A DNA stretch of 30,917 nucleotides. It comes from Allomyces macrogynus ATCC 38327 (taxonomy: Eukaryota; Blastocladiomycota; Blastocladiomycetes; Blastocladiales; Blastocladiaceae). The position numbers and the translations under genes were made by a program. Below the pieces are notes generated by a model, which searched no databases, was not told the DNA's origin, and saw nothing but the letters and a program-made list of their open reading frames with translations. The DNA lies in NCBI GenBank assembly GCA_000151295.1, contig GG745350.1:706979-737895 (forward strand). The letters are read 5' to 3'. This document shows positions 17,629-27,706 of the stretch, in pieces; position 1 is the first letter of the stretch, and each line of letters starts with the position of its first letter.

Positions 17629-20600
17629 TTTGTCCCAAAACCCGCGCTGCACCGTGAAATCCTTCTTCTCGCCCGCAGCTGGTGCGGCCACAGCCTCCTT
17701 GCTCGACTCGGCCACGTCTTTGCCAGACTCCGCCGCCGGCTGCAGCGCGGTCCAGAACGAACTCTGCTGTGACTTCTCTGCCGCACCGGTCGTTTCTTTG
17801 GCCATGGCAACGGCGGGCGCGTTGGGCTCGGCACTGGTCGCCACGGTCGTCGTCGCCGCGGTCTTCTCCTCAACCGGAGCCGTCGATGGCGACGGGGACC
17901 CACGATTCCCGCGCAAAGCGCTCATGACGTCATCCTTTGGCGCCGACTCCTCAGTCACCGCCGCGCGCGACTCACGCACGGCGGCACGGGGCACCGGTTC
18001 GGCCACGGCGGCGGCGCGTGCCAGCTTGGCCTCGGCCCGGCATGACCGCGCCGGTGCCGGCGCCGTGGGTTCGTGCTGGTGCTGGTGCTGCTCGTGCCGG
18101 TGGTCGAAGTGGTGCCGCGCACGACCCGGGACCGTCCTGGGCTTGCGGCCTTCGAGCAACTCGCGCTGCAGTAAAATGTAGTGGAACCCGAGTCCGACTT
18201 GCTGCTGCTTGATCTCGGGCTCGCGCGCAACGTCGCGTGCGGGAACCTGGGCCGTTAGGTCCACCAGGTCCGTTGCAGGCGTCGTCGACGCTGCCGCGGT
18301 CGCAGCCGCACCACTGAGCACCACGTCCGCGTCATCCTCGTCCTCGTCCAGTAACGCCGCGACTGGCGGCTCCTCGCCTCCCACCGCGCCCGCACTGGCC
18401 ACGTTCCGCCCACCGCCATCGAGAATATCGAGCAGCGGGGTGGACGCGGGTGCGGCCGCGGCCACGACCTCGCTCTCAGCCCTGGCCCAACTAAACCGCG
18501 CGTTCACGGCCGAAAACGCGTCACAGATCGCGAGCAAAACGGCCTTCGACTCGCGGTCTGCCGGCACCGCACCCTTTGGCGGGGCCATCGCGCGGGCAAG
18601 GAGATAATTCAAGATAATCGCGTGCCGGCGGCGCAGTACCGCAACGGGCACGGTCGGCGGGATCGGGGCGACACGCACGCCCACAAGCCGGTCCGTGAAA
18701 ACGGCGAGTGCCGGGACGTTCCGCGGCGACGGTAACGCGTAAGGCCATGCGTTGCGCGCTTTCAGTTCGTAGACGAACGCGAGAACGCCTTCGAGCGAGA
18801 CGGTCGGGTCGGTGGCGAGGGCCGAAATGAGTTGCAGGTAGGTGTTAAGTTCCGGGTCGACAGCGGGTTGGCACGACGCCGTGACGAGAAGTGGGACGGC
18901 GGCGGTCGATTGGATGGCGTCGCGGTAGACGTGGAGGGAGACGCGCGGCAGGTGGAAAGAGTTGAGCACGAACATGAACAGGTTGGTCGGGACGATGGTC
19001 ATTTGCAGGCCCGTGCACCGCAAAAAGTGGTACCAGTACCACGCGCGCTGCACCTGGATCGGGATCACGGGCGAGCCGGTACCAGCGTCGCTACTGTTGG
19101 TGGTCTGGACCAAGTGCATCGGGAACGGCGGCGGTTGGAAGTCGGGCGATGGCGGCGGCGTGTAGGTTTTCGGGTCAATGAATCGCGCCTTTTCGATCAG
19201 CTTCGCGTAGGACCGGAGCGTCGGGTGCACATTGTACTTGGGCATGAGGTTGAGCAAAATGTGTTCGGCCTCGCGCATGCGGCCGCCATTGGCGAGGATG
19301 CTGATGAGCGTGTTGAGCACAAAATAGTTTGGGTGGAACCCGTCACGCAAGAACGCGTCAAACAGCTGCATGGCCTCGTCGACCTTGTTGGCTTTCCCGT
19401 AGGACGAGATGATCGACGTGTACGTGACCAAGTCGAGCGGGATCTTGCGTGGCTTCATCATCGTCTCGTAAACGTGAATCACCTGGTCGAATTGCCGGCG
19501 GTCGTAATAGTACTGCGTGACGGGCAAAAACGTGAAGATCGTCGGCTTGATGGCCGTCATCTTGTCGATCGTCTGCAGCGCGACCGCGGGCCGGTTCAGG
19601 TGCACGAGATCGGCAATCAAATTGTTGTAGGTCGTGACCGTGACAGGGATCCCCTTGGCCTTCATTTGGTCGAGGATCTTGAGAGCGCCGTCCACATTGC
19701 CCGATTTTTCGAGCGTGGCAATCAGGAAATTGTGCATATGCTCGTTGACCTCATTGGCGTCGTGGCTCTGGAAGACCGAATTGGCCTCAACCGGCTGGTA
19801 CGGCGCGTCGGCAAAATGCCCCCGCTGCGTGTCCGGTGGCGACAGGCCCGGAATCGACCCATCGCGGTTGGTCGCATTGGGCATGAGCACCGGGATCGCG
19901 AGCCTCAGGCCAAACACGGTCCCGAACCCAATCCCGATAATCTGCGTCGCAATTTCGTGCATCCCCGTCGTGACGCTCACCAAGATCCCCAACCACTTGC
20001 CCGCCTCGATCCCGACCGCCATGCGCAACGCCATACTCAACCACTTGGCGTGCCGCGTAATCGACGACGCGTTTTGCACCGACGTCTCGACCGCGGCGAG
20101 CGCGCGCTGCAAGTCGCCCTGCCGCGCGGACGCCATGACAAGCCCCTTGTAAATCTCCGTGTCGGGCACGATCCCGTTGCGTTTCAGGTCCTCGAGTGCC
20201 TGGAACGCCGCGTCCACTTGGCCCGCGTGCGCGCAGACGCGGATATACGCCGAGTAAATGTGTAGGGACGGGATCGTGCGCCGCGACGTCAGCGCCTTCA
20301 TGATCGATTGCGCGACTTCAAACGACTCGCGCTGGAACTGGTCGGCGCGCGTGCGCCGCACCGACTCGCCCTCGGACGTGGTTGTTGAGCTCGGCACGTC
20401 GTTTTGGTTCGTGGCCACTGCGTCCATGAGCGGCGCGACACCCTTCCCACCGAGCAGCGCGAGTCGCGCACACGCATTGAGTGCGGAAATCACGTCTTCC
20501 GGGACGGGCGGAGCGGGTTGCGCGAGCAGTCGCGAGACGGTCACGCGCAATTGGATCGGGTTCGTGCACCGTCGAAACGTCTGGTCCCAGGAACTCTTGG

Positions 20601-21114
20601 CCCCACGGGCTTCGTTCAGCTGCGAGTGCGTCATGGCGCGGTAGTCGGCCGTGATCAGTTTCGCGGGCGGTTGTGGTGCGCCCGCGCCCGCACCGAAAAA
20701 CTGGGCCACGGTCGGCGCACTCGTGCCCGGTGTTGCCGGTTCTTCGGCGTTCGGGTCGCCCAGGCCGTGCGCAAAGTCGACGGCAGGCGGGTGCGGTGGT
20801 GGTGGCGCGTCCGCGAGCGGGTCAGGTACTGGTGCGGGCGCCGGGGACCAGGCAGAGGCATCGGCGTCGGCAGCCGAGTAGGCGCTTGATGGGATAAAAC
20901 GGCGGTCAGGTCGGCGGTTCGGCCGGGGCGACGCGGCGGCTGGCGTCTTGGAGATGGTGGCCATGGCTCGTGGACTGCCCGGGTTGCTGGGTCGGCGGGG
21001 GCCGGTTGACATCATGGCTCGGTTCCTGGGAAACGACCAACGGGTTGCCAGCCATGAGGATGCGAATGTCGGCGCGATTGGCCGAGCAGCCGTTCGCAAT
21101 CGGGTGGAGAGCAT
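17623..21114 (-). CDS. Large pentatricopeptide-repeat (PPR) protein, probably mitochondrial
   Basis: 1,163 residues in one exon from ATG 21114. The N-terminus (about 45 residues) is rich in Arg, Ser and Ala and nearly free of acids, a typical mitochondrial presequence. Helical PPR-like repeats occur at about residues 280-345 (LHIYSAYIRVCAHAGQVDAAF) and 455-645 (VTTYNNLIADL, LVTYTSIISSYGKANKVDEA, NYFVLNTLISILANGGRMREAE). Between them, about residues 375-412, is a Gly/Ile/Val-rich hydrophobic stretch (LGILVSVTTG, IIGIGFGTVFGL) that could be one or two membrane helices. The last 200 or so residues are Ala/Glu-rich and disordered, ending GFWDKF. PPR proteins bind single-stranded RNA; a role in organellar transcript maturation or translation is inferred. 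I cannot assign a specific yeast counterpart. The neighbouring gene on the same strand is another PPR-like protein. Confidence 0.8.
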   Translation of the reverse strand: MLSTRLRTAARPIAPTFASSWLATRWSFPRNRAMMSTGPRRPSNPGSPRAMATISKTPAAASPRPNRRPDRRFIPSSAYSAADADASAWSPAPAPVPDPLADAPPPPHPPAVDFAHGLGDPNAEEPATPGTSAPTVAQFFGAGAGAPQPPAKLITADYRAMTHSQLNEARGAKSSWDQTFRRCTNPIQLRVTVSRLLAQPAPPVPEDVISALNACARLALLGGKGVAPLMDAVATNQNDVPSSTTTSEGESVRRTRADQFQRESFEVAQSIMKALTSRRTIPSLHIYSAYIRVCAHAGQVDAAFQALEDLKRNGIVPDTEIYKGLVMASARQGDLQRALAAVETSVQNASSITRHAKWLSMALRMAVGIEAGKWLGILVSVTTGMHEIATQIIGIGFGTVFGLRLAIPVLMPNATNRDGSIPGLSPPDTQRGHFADAPYQPVEANSVFQSHDANEVNEHMHNFLIATLEKSGNVDGALKILDQMKAKGIPVTVTTYNNLIADLVHLNRPAVALQTIDKMTAIKPTIFTFLPVTQYYYDRRQFDQVIHVYETMMKPRKIPLDLVTYTSIISSYGKANKVDEAMQLFDAFLRDGFHPNYFVLNTLISILANGGRMREAEHILLNLMPKYNVHPTLRSYAKLIEKARFIDPKTYTPPPSPDFQPPPFPMHLVQTTNSSDAGTGSPVIPIQVQRAWYWYHFLRCTGLQMTIVPTNLFMFVLNSFHLPRVSLHVYRDAIQSTAAVPLLVTASCQPAVDPELNTYLQLISALATDPTVSLEGVLAFVYELKARNAWPYALPSPRNVPALAVFTDRLVGVRVAPIPPTVPVAVLRRRHAIILNYLLARAMAPPKGAVPADRESKAVLLAICDAFSAVNARFSWARAESEVVAAAAPASTPLLDILDGGGRNVASAGAVGGEEPPVAALLDEDEDDADVVLSGAAATAAASTTPATDLVDLTAQVPARDVAREPEIKQQQVGLGFHYILLQRELLEGRKPRTVPGRARHHFDHRHEQHQHQHEPTAPAPARSCRAEAKLARAAAVAEPVPRAAVRESRAAVTEESAPKDDVMSALRGNRGSPSPSTAPVEEKTAATTTVATSAEPNAPAVAMAKETTGAAEKSQQSSFWTALQPAAESGKDVAESSKEAVAAPAAGEKKDFTVQRGFWDKF

Positions 21115-21415
21115 GGTGCTTGATACTGGCAGGAGATTGCAGCAAGTTTGGCGAGCGTGCTGTTGATAATGTCGTTGGACTCGTGTTGTCGTCGACGATG
21201 GACGTGTTGTTGAACTTGTCAGTCGCTGATCACCAGAAAATCACCGACCCGTCCCTGCCCCTCGTCTTGTTGGTCTCTCTTCCAACACTTCCCCCCCTCA
21301 GACTTAATCTGGCAGGCTCCTCCCCCCTCTCACGATTCGACTCTCCATAGCGCAAAATTGATACTATTTATCTCGACCATACAAATATAAACCACCCTCT
21401 CCACCCCTCTTCCCC
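21115..21415. other. Short intergenic region between the two PPR-like genes
   Basis: It holds the promoter of the downstream PPR gene and the 3' end of the upstream one. The stretch near 21350-21390 is A/T-rich (ATACTATTTATCTC, ACAAATATAAACC) just after the upstream stop codon, as expected for 3'-end formation on the minus strand. Confidence 0.4.
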
Positions 21416-23467
21416 TCACAGCGCCAGCGACTTGCGCCGGAACACGCGCTGCGGGCGCAACTCGCGCGCCCACCGCCCGACGCGGCGCCAGTGCTTGTAC
21501 CCGGCAAACGCGTGCGCGCGAACATGGCTGCGCAACAACAGCTGGTACCCGATCGCATGCAGTCGCGGCCGGCTTGGCACCGTCACACGCGGCTTCCCCG
21601 CGCGCCGTCCGGCCGCCGACGGCACCGGCTCGAGATCAGGCGTCGGCACGACGACACTGGCCGAATCGGCGAGTTTGGCCCCCGTGTGCATGGCGGTAGC
21701 GGTCAAAATGAGTTGCGCGGCCGGGGACGACTTTGGGTTCAGCGGCGCATCGACCCAGACCGACCGCACACGCGCGGCGGGAGTCGTCGCCACGGTCGCC
21801 GTCGTGGGCTCCAGCGAGACCGCCGGTGCGGCACCACCACTCACTGCCGCCGCAGCCGCCTCGTCGAGGTACTTCTGCGCGACCGCCGCGGCCGTGGGCG
21901 TCCTCTCCAACAACCGCGTTGCGTACGCCGTCGCGCGCGTCACCTCTCCCCGCCTCCCCAACGCCAACAGCAACTCTTGGTGCGCACGTGCACCGGGGGC
22001 CAACTTCTCGCGTTTCTTCGGGCACCCGAACGTCGAGTACATTGCCATGGCGCGTTCGGCCGCACGCACTTGGTCGTGCCGGCACAGGGCGCCCACAAAC
22101 ACGTCGAGCACGTGCCGTGTGCGCGCGACGGGTCGGCGTGCGTGGGTGGCGAGGTACGCGCGGGTGTGTTCGAAGGCGGGCAGGAGGTCCCCATGTTGCC
22201 CGTGTGCCTGGATCATGTGCGCGTAGGCGTGTGCGTCGAGCGACCCAGGAATGTCAGACTCCGGGCGTGGGGTGGACGCGAGAATGTCGAGTGCGCGGTC
22301 GAGGTCAAAAACGGTCGTGGGTGCGGCGGGTTCGGCGTCCGGCTCAGCGGCAGGTGCGGGGTGGTTGACGGTCGTGACGAGCGCAGCGAACGGGTTCGTC
22401 TCGTACCCAATGTCGTGGGAGATGAGCACAAACAACTTATCGAGCGAGACGATATCCCCCGCACGCACGAGGAGCCGCATCAAGTGAAAGTACGTGAACG
22501 CATTGGGCTCGAGGTGGTACTTAGTCACGGCGAGATCGTACCACCGCAGCGCGTCGTCTACACGGTGTGCGTTCACGTACCCGGACAGGACCGAATTGGC
22601 AATTTTTTGCGGGACGGGCACAGCCGCGAGTGCTGCGCTCAAGTCGGTCGGCAAGTCGCCGCCATACTGCTGCCGCGCCATGGCCTCAAGAAACTGCTGG
22701 AACCAAAACTCCATGCGCTTGACTTGCCCGGCCCGCGCGTAGAGGTCGATGAGGGCCGCAAAGTCGTCGGTCGATTGCAGCGGCACTTCGAGCCGGCGCA
22801 TCGTGGCCAGAATATGTTCCACGCGGTTCGTGACAAGGTAGAGCGGGACCGCATCGAGTCCGGCAGCCTTGGCAAACTTGTAGTTGGTCAAGGACTTGAT
22901 GAGCAGCAGCATCTGGCCGTGCACTTCGCGCGGCAAGAGGTCGGCGACGGGCGACGACGCGCGCGGCGGGACGGGCGCGCGAAAGAGCTTGGCGTTCCAG
23001 GGCGCGCGGCCCACGTCGGCGCGTGGAGCGAGCGCGGCCTTGCGCAGATTGGTCAGTGCATAGTAGCACTGCCACGCGAGAACCGGGTCCTTGGCCGCGA
23101 TCGCGGCCTGCAGGTCGGCAACGACCTTCGGCCCAAGTCGTTTGATCGGCGAGACGCGCGGTGCTGGTGCTCCAGGTGCTGATGCACTGGTCGCAGCTGG
23201 TGGAGCTTCAGGTGCAGCGCGTGGTGGCTTGAGCGACCGCCGCAGCAGTTGCAGGCGGCCCGACGATGCGGGATCAAATGGCGGGACCGGGACTGGTAAC
23301 GGCGCTGGTTGTATCGCGGGACTGGAGGGTGCAGCCGACTCGGCCGTGGCAACTTTTCGCGTCGTTGGTGCCGTCGTTGTCGGAGCGGCCGAACGGGCGA
23401 CGAGCTGGCGGAGGGCCGCGAGCGTGCGCGCAACGCCGTGGGGTCGGGACGCGGGTGCGAGCAACAT
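21416..23467 (-). CDS. PPR-like mitochondrial protein
   Basis: 683 residues in one exon. I chose the ATG at 23467 (MLLAPASRPHGVARTL), which begins a Arg/Ala/Ser-rich, acid-poor presequence. Repeat-like helical pairs are visible in the centre: DDFAALIDLYARAGQVKRME, ANSVLSGYVNAHRVDDALRW, NAFTYFHLMRLLVRAGDIVS and HAYAHMIQAHGQHGDLLPAF. All have the PPR pattern of two helices with a conserved Tyr/Leu/Gly-type turn. The C-terminal 60 residues are strongly basic (RSHVRAHAF, HWRRVGRWARE, RRKSLAL), which suggests RNA or ribosome contact. No other domain was recognised. A role in mitochondrial RNA metabolism or the mitoribosome is inferred. It is co-oriented with the PPR gene just downstream and may share its evolutionary origin. 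Confidence 0.7.
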   Translation of the reverse strand: MLLAPASRPHGVARTLAALRQLVARSAAPTTTAPTTRKVATAESAAPSSPAIQPAPLPVPVPPFDPASSGRLQLLRRSLKPPRAAPEAPPAATSASAPGAPAPRVSPIKRLGPKVVADLQAAIAAKDPVLAWQCYYALTNLRKAALAPRADVGRAPWNAKLFRAPVPPRASSPVADLLPREVHGQMLLLIKSLTNYKFAKAAGLDAVPLYLVTNRVEHILATMRRLEVPLQSTDDFAALIDLYARAGQVKRMEFWFQQFLEAMARQQYGGDLPTDLSAALAAVPVPQKIANSVLSGYVNAHRVDDALRWYDLAVTKYHLEPNAFTYFHLMRLLVRAGDIVSLDKLFVLISHDIGYETNPFAALVTTVNHPAPAAEPDAEPAAPTTVFDLDRALDILASTPRPESDIPGSLDAHAYAHMIQAHGQHGDLLPAFEHTRAYLATHARRPVARTRHVLDVFVGALCRHDQVRAAERAMAMYSTFGCPKKREKLAPGARAHQELLLALGRRGEVTRATAYATRLLERTPTAAAVAQKYLDEAAAAAVSGGAAPAVSLEPTTATVATTPAARVRSVWVDAPLNPKSSPAAQLILTATAMHTGAKLADSASVVVPTPDLEPVPSAAGRRAGKPRVTVPSRPRLHAIGYQLLLRSHVRAHAFAGYKHWRRVGRWARELRPQRVFRRKSLAL

Positions 23468-24141
23468 GGCTCGAGAAACAGGCGTGGGTGGTGGGGTAAT
23501 CAAGACGGATCAGGCGATGGGACCTTGGTCAATGCTGGGAGCAGGTTGGATCCGGGCCGGTGCGCGCCTGGTCGGGGTCACGTTGCGGTGGAGACGATTT
23601 GCTCGAACTTGATGCCTTGCTTTCCTTGCTGTGGTCGATGGTCGCTGTCGTTGGTCGTGTTGTGGTCGTGATCGTAGCGCGTGGTCGCTGTGGTGGTTAG
23701 TTGTGGTGGTTGGTTGTGGTGAATGGTTGTGGTGGTGGCGGTGGACGGGTGTTGGTAGGTCGATCGTGCGCCCCTCATGTGCGCCCACGCGACGCGTCGC
23801 GAGTGGCTTCTGGCGCAGGCAATGCACTGGATACTGCATCCATCCACCACTAGCCTCTGCCTGTTCTGCGGTAAATAACGGGCCATCTTCTTACTGGTTC
23901 AAAGGGTGCCCACCAGGTTTCTTTTTTGTTCAGTTTCGTTTTTGCGCTTTCATTTTCACTGAATGCCAACAGACGTTCGCGATAAATGGTCTCCAGTGCC
24001 ACGGTTCGCTTTTGCTTGCGTGCTGGACGCGCAACGGCTGCGGAGGGCTGCGGAGTGGCTCTTAATAACAGGGCCGCGCAGCTTTTTTGTATTATCCGGC
24101 TCCATCAATGCCTACGTATTTTCAAGACCAGTGCGCTGGAA
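23468..24141. other. Intergenic region with GTGGTT-like simple sequence
   Basis: It lies upstream of the second PPR-like gene and downstream of the quinone oxidoreductase, both on the minus strand. At 23685-23750 there is an imperfect GTGGTT/GTGGTG tract. From 23880 to 24120 the sequence is A/T-richer with T runs, probably a 3' untranslated region. The open frames here show no coding character. Confidence 0.45.
23685..23750. repeat. Imperfect GTGGTT/GTGGTG simple repeat
   Basis: G/T-only tract with repeated GTGGTT and TTGTGGTG words, about 65 bp. It lies about 220 nt upstream of the PPR-like start codon at 23467. Confidence 0.6.
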
Positions 24142-25414
24142 TCAAATCTTGAGCAAAATCTTGCCCACGGCCTTGCGGCTCTCGAGCTCCTCGTGTGCCG
24201 CGGCCGCGTTGGCCAGGTCAAACACCTTGTGAATGCGCAGCTCAAGCTTTTGCGTCTTGATCAGGTCAAACAGCTCGGTCGCGTCTACAAAGAACGATCG
24301 GGGTGCAGTGAGTGTCTCATCACAACCACCGGATGCGGCGCACTACGTACACGTCTTGAACTCGTCCTCGGTCTGAATGTACTCGAACAGCGTCGGCCGC
24401 AACAGGTAGACGTTCCCCTTGCTCAGCTTGAGCAAATCCACGTCCGGCACCTTGCCCGACGCGTTGCCGAAACTAACCATGTACCCGCGACGGCGCAGAC
24501 TAGCGAGCGACGCGTCGAACGTGGCCTTGCCGACGCCATCAAACACGGCGTGCACGCCCTCGCCACCCGTAATTTCCTTGACCCGCGCGACAATGTCCTC
24601 GCGGTCGTACCGAATCACATGGTCGGCGCCCAAGCGAATCGCTTCGGCCACTTTCGCGTCCGACGAGGTGGTCGCGATCACCTTGGCCCCGAAATGCTTG
24701 GCGAGTTGCACGAGCAGGCCACCGGTGCCACCCGCGGCAGCGTGGACGAGGATCCAGTCGCCTTGCTTGACAGTATACCCGAGCTTGACGAGCGTGAGCG
24801 CCGTCAGACCCTGCAGGAGCGAGGCGGCGGCCGTGTCGAGCGGGACATTGTCAGGCACGACTTGCACTTTCGACGCGGGCACGGCCGTGTACTCGGCGTA
24901 GGACCCGGGACCGATCCAGGCGACGCGGTCGCCGACTTTGAGGCCCTTGACCTGGTGGAGAAAGTGGGACGCGCCGCGATGAGTCTTGTGGGCGCAAGAT
25001 GAAGAAAAAAAAAACGGTGGAGTTTTGCAGCGTACGCCATCGCCCACGGCCTCGATCACACCAGCACCCTCACTTTATCGAATCCATAGTCGCGTCAGTT
25101 ATCGCTCCATCGACCCGCTCGCTGATTGACACGAAAAGCGCACGCAACCGGCCCGGAATAAACGGCAGCGGCAGCTTGTAGAGCCCCGTGCGGTGGTAGG
25201 TGTCGATGTAGTTGAGCCCCGAATACGCGTTCTTGACGAGGACCTGTCCTGCAGGTTTTGCCGCAACAGGTGAGGACGAGGAGCCGGGCATGGGCACGAC
25301 CCAGGTGCCAAACGCGTCGAGGACCGCACCGGCAGCGAGCACGGGGCGCGCGACCGCCGCGAGCTTGAGCACGTCAACGCCGCCCGTGGCCGTGACTTGG
25401 ATCGCCTTCATCAT
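24142..25414 (-). CDS. NADPH:quinone oxidoreductase (zeta-crystallin/Zta1 family)
   Basis: Exons 25414-25149, 25072-25036, 24951-24351 and 24284-24142 give 348 residues, against about 330 for the family. Introns are 76 nt (GTTGCG...AAAG), 84 nt (GTACGC...CACCAG, a multiple of three with no stop) and 66 nt (GTACGT...TTGTAG). The spliced protein reads through the family's conserved path: [62 protein letters not shown], then the Rossmann loop [23 protein letters not shown], and a C-terminus ending [10 protein letters not shown]. The medium-chain dehydrogenase zinc ligands are absent, as expected for this subfamily. It reduces quinones with NADPH in the cytosol; yeast Zta1 also binds AU-rich RNA. 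The start is either of the adjacent ATGs 25414 and 25411. Confidence 0.92.
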
Positions 25415-26006
25415 CTTGGCAGTTGGGTCGTAGGGGGATGGTCTGGTCTGGCGGTGGGGAGACGTCGAGGGAGACGCGTTAGAGCAGGGAGGGGTTTGGA
25501 GCCGTGGCCGTGGTTTTGATGGCCGTCGACGATGCAGTTGAACGCGACCACACTGCGACACATGGCACCCCATGGTGCCTGTTGAGTCGGACACGACTTG
25601 GCGCGAGCCATGGCGCCATGGACGCGTCGTTGGTCAGCATCAAGTGTCGGTCGGTCCGCGGCGATCAGTTGTGATCCTGCTTTCGGCCGCGCTCATGGTA
25701 GTCGAGGCCATTTCCACTTCACGCGTGCAAACTAACCTTGATAACAATTCTCGCAAGCGAATCCGGCGCGTGCTCGTCGTGGTCGCCGTCGAACTGGGTG
25801 CAATCTGCCGAGGGAGAGCACAGGTCGAGCGCCGGGTTGGGGCGTGCTGGCGCACGACGGCTCAGTCTGCGGTAGATCATGGGCAGGGACGCATGCCATG
25901 ACCATCACAAGTGCGTGTGGCCGTCCACCGCCAGCTCGTCCAGCTCGACCAACCACCTCGACGACCACAGTCGTCCGAAGGCGCGCGCGACCACGATTCC
26001 AGCACC
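25415..26006. other. Divergent promoter region of QOR and SNRNP40
   Basis: 592 bp between two divergent start codons. Apart from a GGCGCCATGG-rich patch around 25566-25620 (repeated CCATGG and ATGGCGCCATGG palindromes), nothing gene-like was seen. It presumably contains both promoters. Confidence 0.4.
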
Positions 26007-27499
26007 ATGAGCAGCGCCCTGATCCGCCAACCTGACGCATTCCACGCCGGCGCACTTGCGCGGCAAGATGCCGCCGCCGGCGCCCTCATCAAGGCGCAGG
26101 TACCAATGCACCACCACCATGAACCGACCGACCCGCACAAATCTGGCACCGAACCACCGAACCTGACCGTTGCAAGTTCCTGCACTCCGCGTACACCACG
26201 ACTACCAGGCACCGCGCACATCCAAGTTGCAGGCGCCCATCATGCTCCTGACCGGCCACGAGAGCGACGTTCACACGGTGAAATTCGCGCACTCGGGCGA
26301 GTTTCTCGCGTCCGGGTCGTTTGACCGCAATATCTGTACGCATTGCCTCATGCCACATGTCATACGACCATCGTTGATCGCGTGTGTTGACGCCTGACCG
26401 CCGAAGCCCGTGGTGTCGCCGCTCCTGCTGCCGCTGCCGCCAAATCCACTGTTCCCGCGTTCTACTAGACCTCTGGAACGTCTACGGCGATTGCAAAAAC
26501 TGGGGCGTCATGTCAGGCCACACCAACGCCGTGCTCGACGTGCAGTGGTCGCGCGACAACAGGTGCGTTCTTCTCCCCGGTTTGAAATTTGCCGTCAACG
26601 CGAGCCTGACCCTCTCCGTGCGCGTCTTCCATCAGCCAAATCTTCTCAGCCTCGGCCGACCACACCGTCGGTGTCTGGGACGTCGAATCCGCGACGCGTG
26701 TCAAGAAAGGCAAGGGTCACAGCGGGATCGTGACGTGCCTGGCGACCACGCGGCGCGGGCAAGAGTTTTTCGCGTCGGGCAGTGACGATACCAAGTGCCA
26801 CGTATGCTTTGCTTGGATCATTCACTGTGTCGCGCCATGATCGCTTGGATTGATTTGTCAACTTCAATTTTAGATCTGGGACCCGCGTGTGAAGCGGCCC
26901 GTCGACACAATCGAAACGTCCCTGCCCGTGACCTCACTCGCGTTTGCCGAGGCCGGCGATGTGCTGTTCACCGGGTCCGTGGATAATGTGATCAAGGTCC
27001 GTCCGTCCCTCCCCTTCCCTCCCCCTCCTTCTCCAACCCACTGACCCATTTCCATCCACAGGCCTGGGACACTCGTGCGCGCGCGGTCGCCTACACCCTC
27101 GCCGGCCACGCCGACACGATCACCGGCCTCTCCCTGTCCCCCGACGGCACCTCCCTCGCATCCTACGCATGGGACGACACGCTGCGTATCTGGGACGTGA
27201 AACCCTTTTCCGCCATCGCCTCGCGGTGTACGGCTGTGCTTGCGGGCGCGACCCCTCACGATGCGGCCGGCGGCCCACGTTCCGCGGTCCCCGCGTGGGA
27301 CCCGTCAGGCCAGTACCTGGCGTGCGCGTCGGCGGGCGACCGCACGGTGGTCGTTTGGGACGTTCCGGCACGCAGCGTCAAGTACAAGTTGCCGGGACAT
27401 AAGGGCGCGGTAACGTGCGTCGATTGGCATCCGACGGAGCCGATCGTCGCGAGTGGCGGTGTCGACCGGGCGATTTATTTGGGCGAGTTGGCCGTGTAA
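26007..27499 (+). CDS. U5 snRNP 40 kDa WD40 protein (SNRNP40/Cwf17/Spf38)
   Basis: Six exons, 26007-26099, 26209-26335, 26469-26562, 26636-26801, 26874-26996 and 27062-27499, give 346 residues, close to the human protein (about 357). The introns (109, 133, 73, 72 and 65 nt) all have GT-AG ends, and every junction restores a conserved motif. The start is ATG in CACCATGA. Signature segments are RTSKLQAPIMLLTGHESDV, FDRNIYLWNVYGDC, FSASADHTVGVWD, GSDDTKCHIWD, VDNVIKAWD, GLSLSPDG, DDTLRIWDVKPF, SRSVKYKLPGHKG-like VKYKLPGHKG, and the terminal HPTEPIVASGGVDRAIYLGE. These make a seven-bladed propeller. The family member is a core U5 snRNP and spliceosome scaffold. It is divergent from the quinone oxidoreductase and convergent with lipin. 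Confidence 0.95.
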
Positions 27500-27706
27500 C
27501 GGAGCTGCTCTTTGAAGGTCTCAATCAGGAACGGGTCGGCTGTCAGCACCAAAAAGTGAAAAAAAACGCTTTGGTTTGTCGCAAAAGAAATATGAAGCAC
27601 GGGTCACCATCATTGGGATATTGGGTCGTGTCCACACCCACTCTTCGCTCTGCGCGCGCGTCTTCTCTTGAGTCGCGCACTATCCTCATCGCCTGGGCCT
27701 CCTGCC
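27500..27706. terminator. Shared 3' region of SNRNP40 and lipin
   Basis: 207 bp between two convergent stop codons. It contains an A-rich stretch (27555-27600; GAAAAAAAACG, GCAAAAGAAATATGAAG) suited to 3'-end formation of the plus-strand gene. No classical AATAAA was seen. Confidence 0.4.

Noticed and set aside
18832..20265. Plus-strand open frame of 477 codons
   Set aside because: Antisense to the large PPR gene.
21491..23182. Plus-strand open frame of 563 codons
   Set aside because: Antisense to the PPR-like gene; Arg/His/Gly-rich noise without recognisable motifs.
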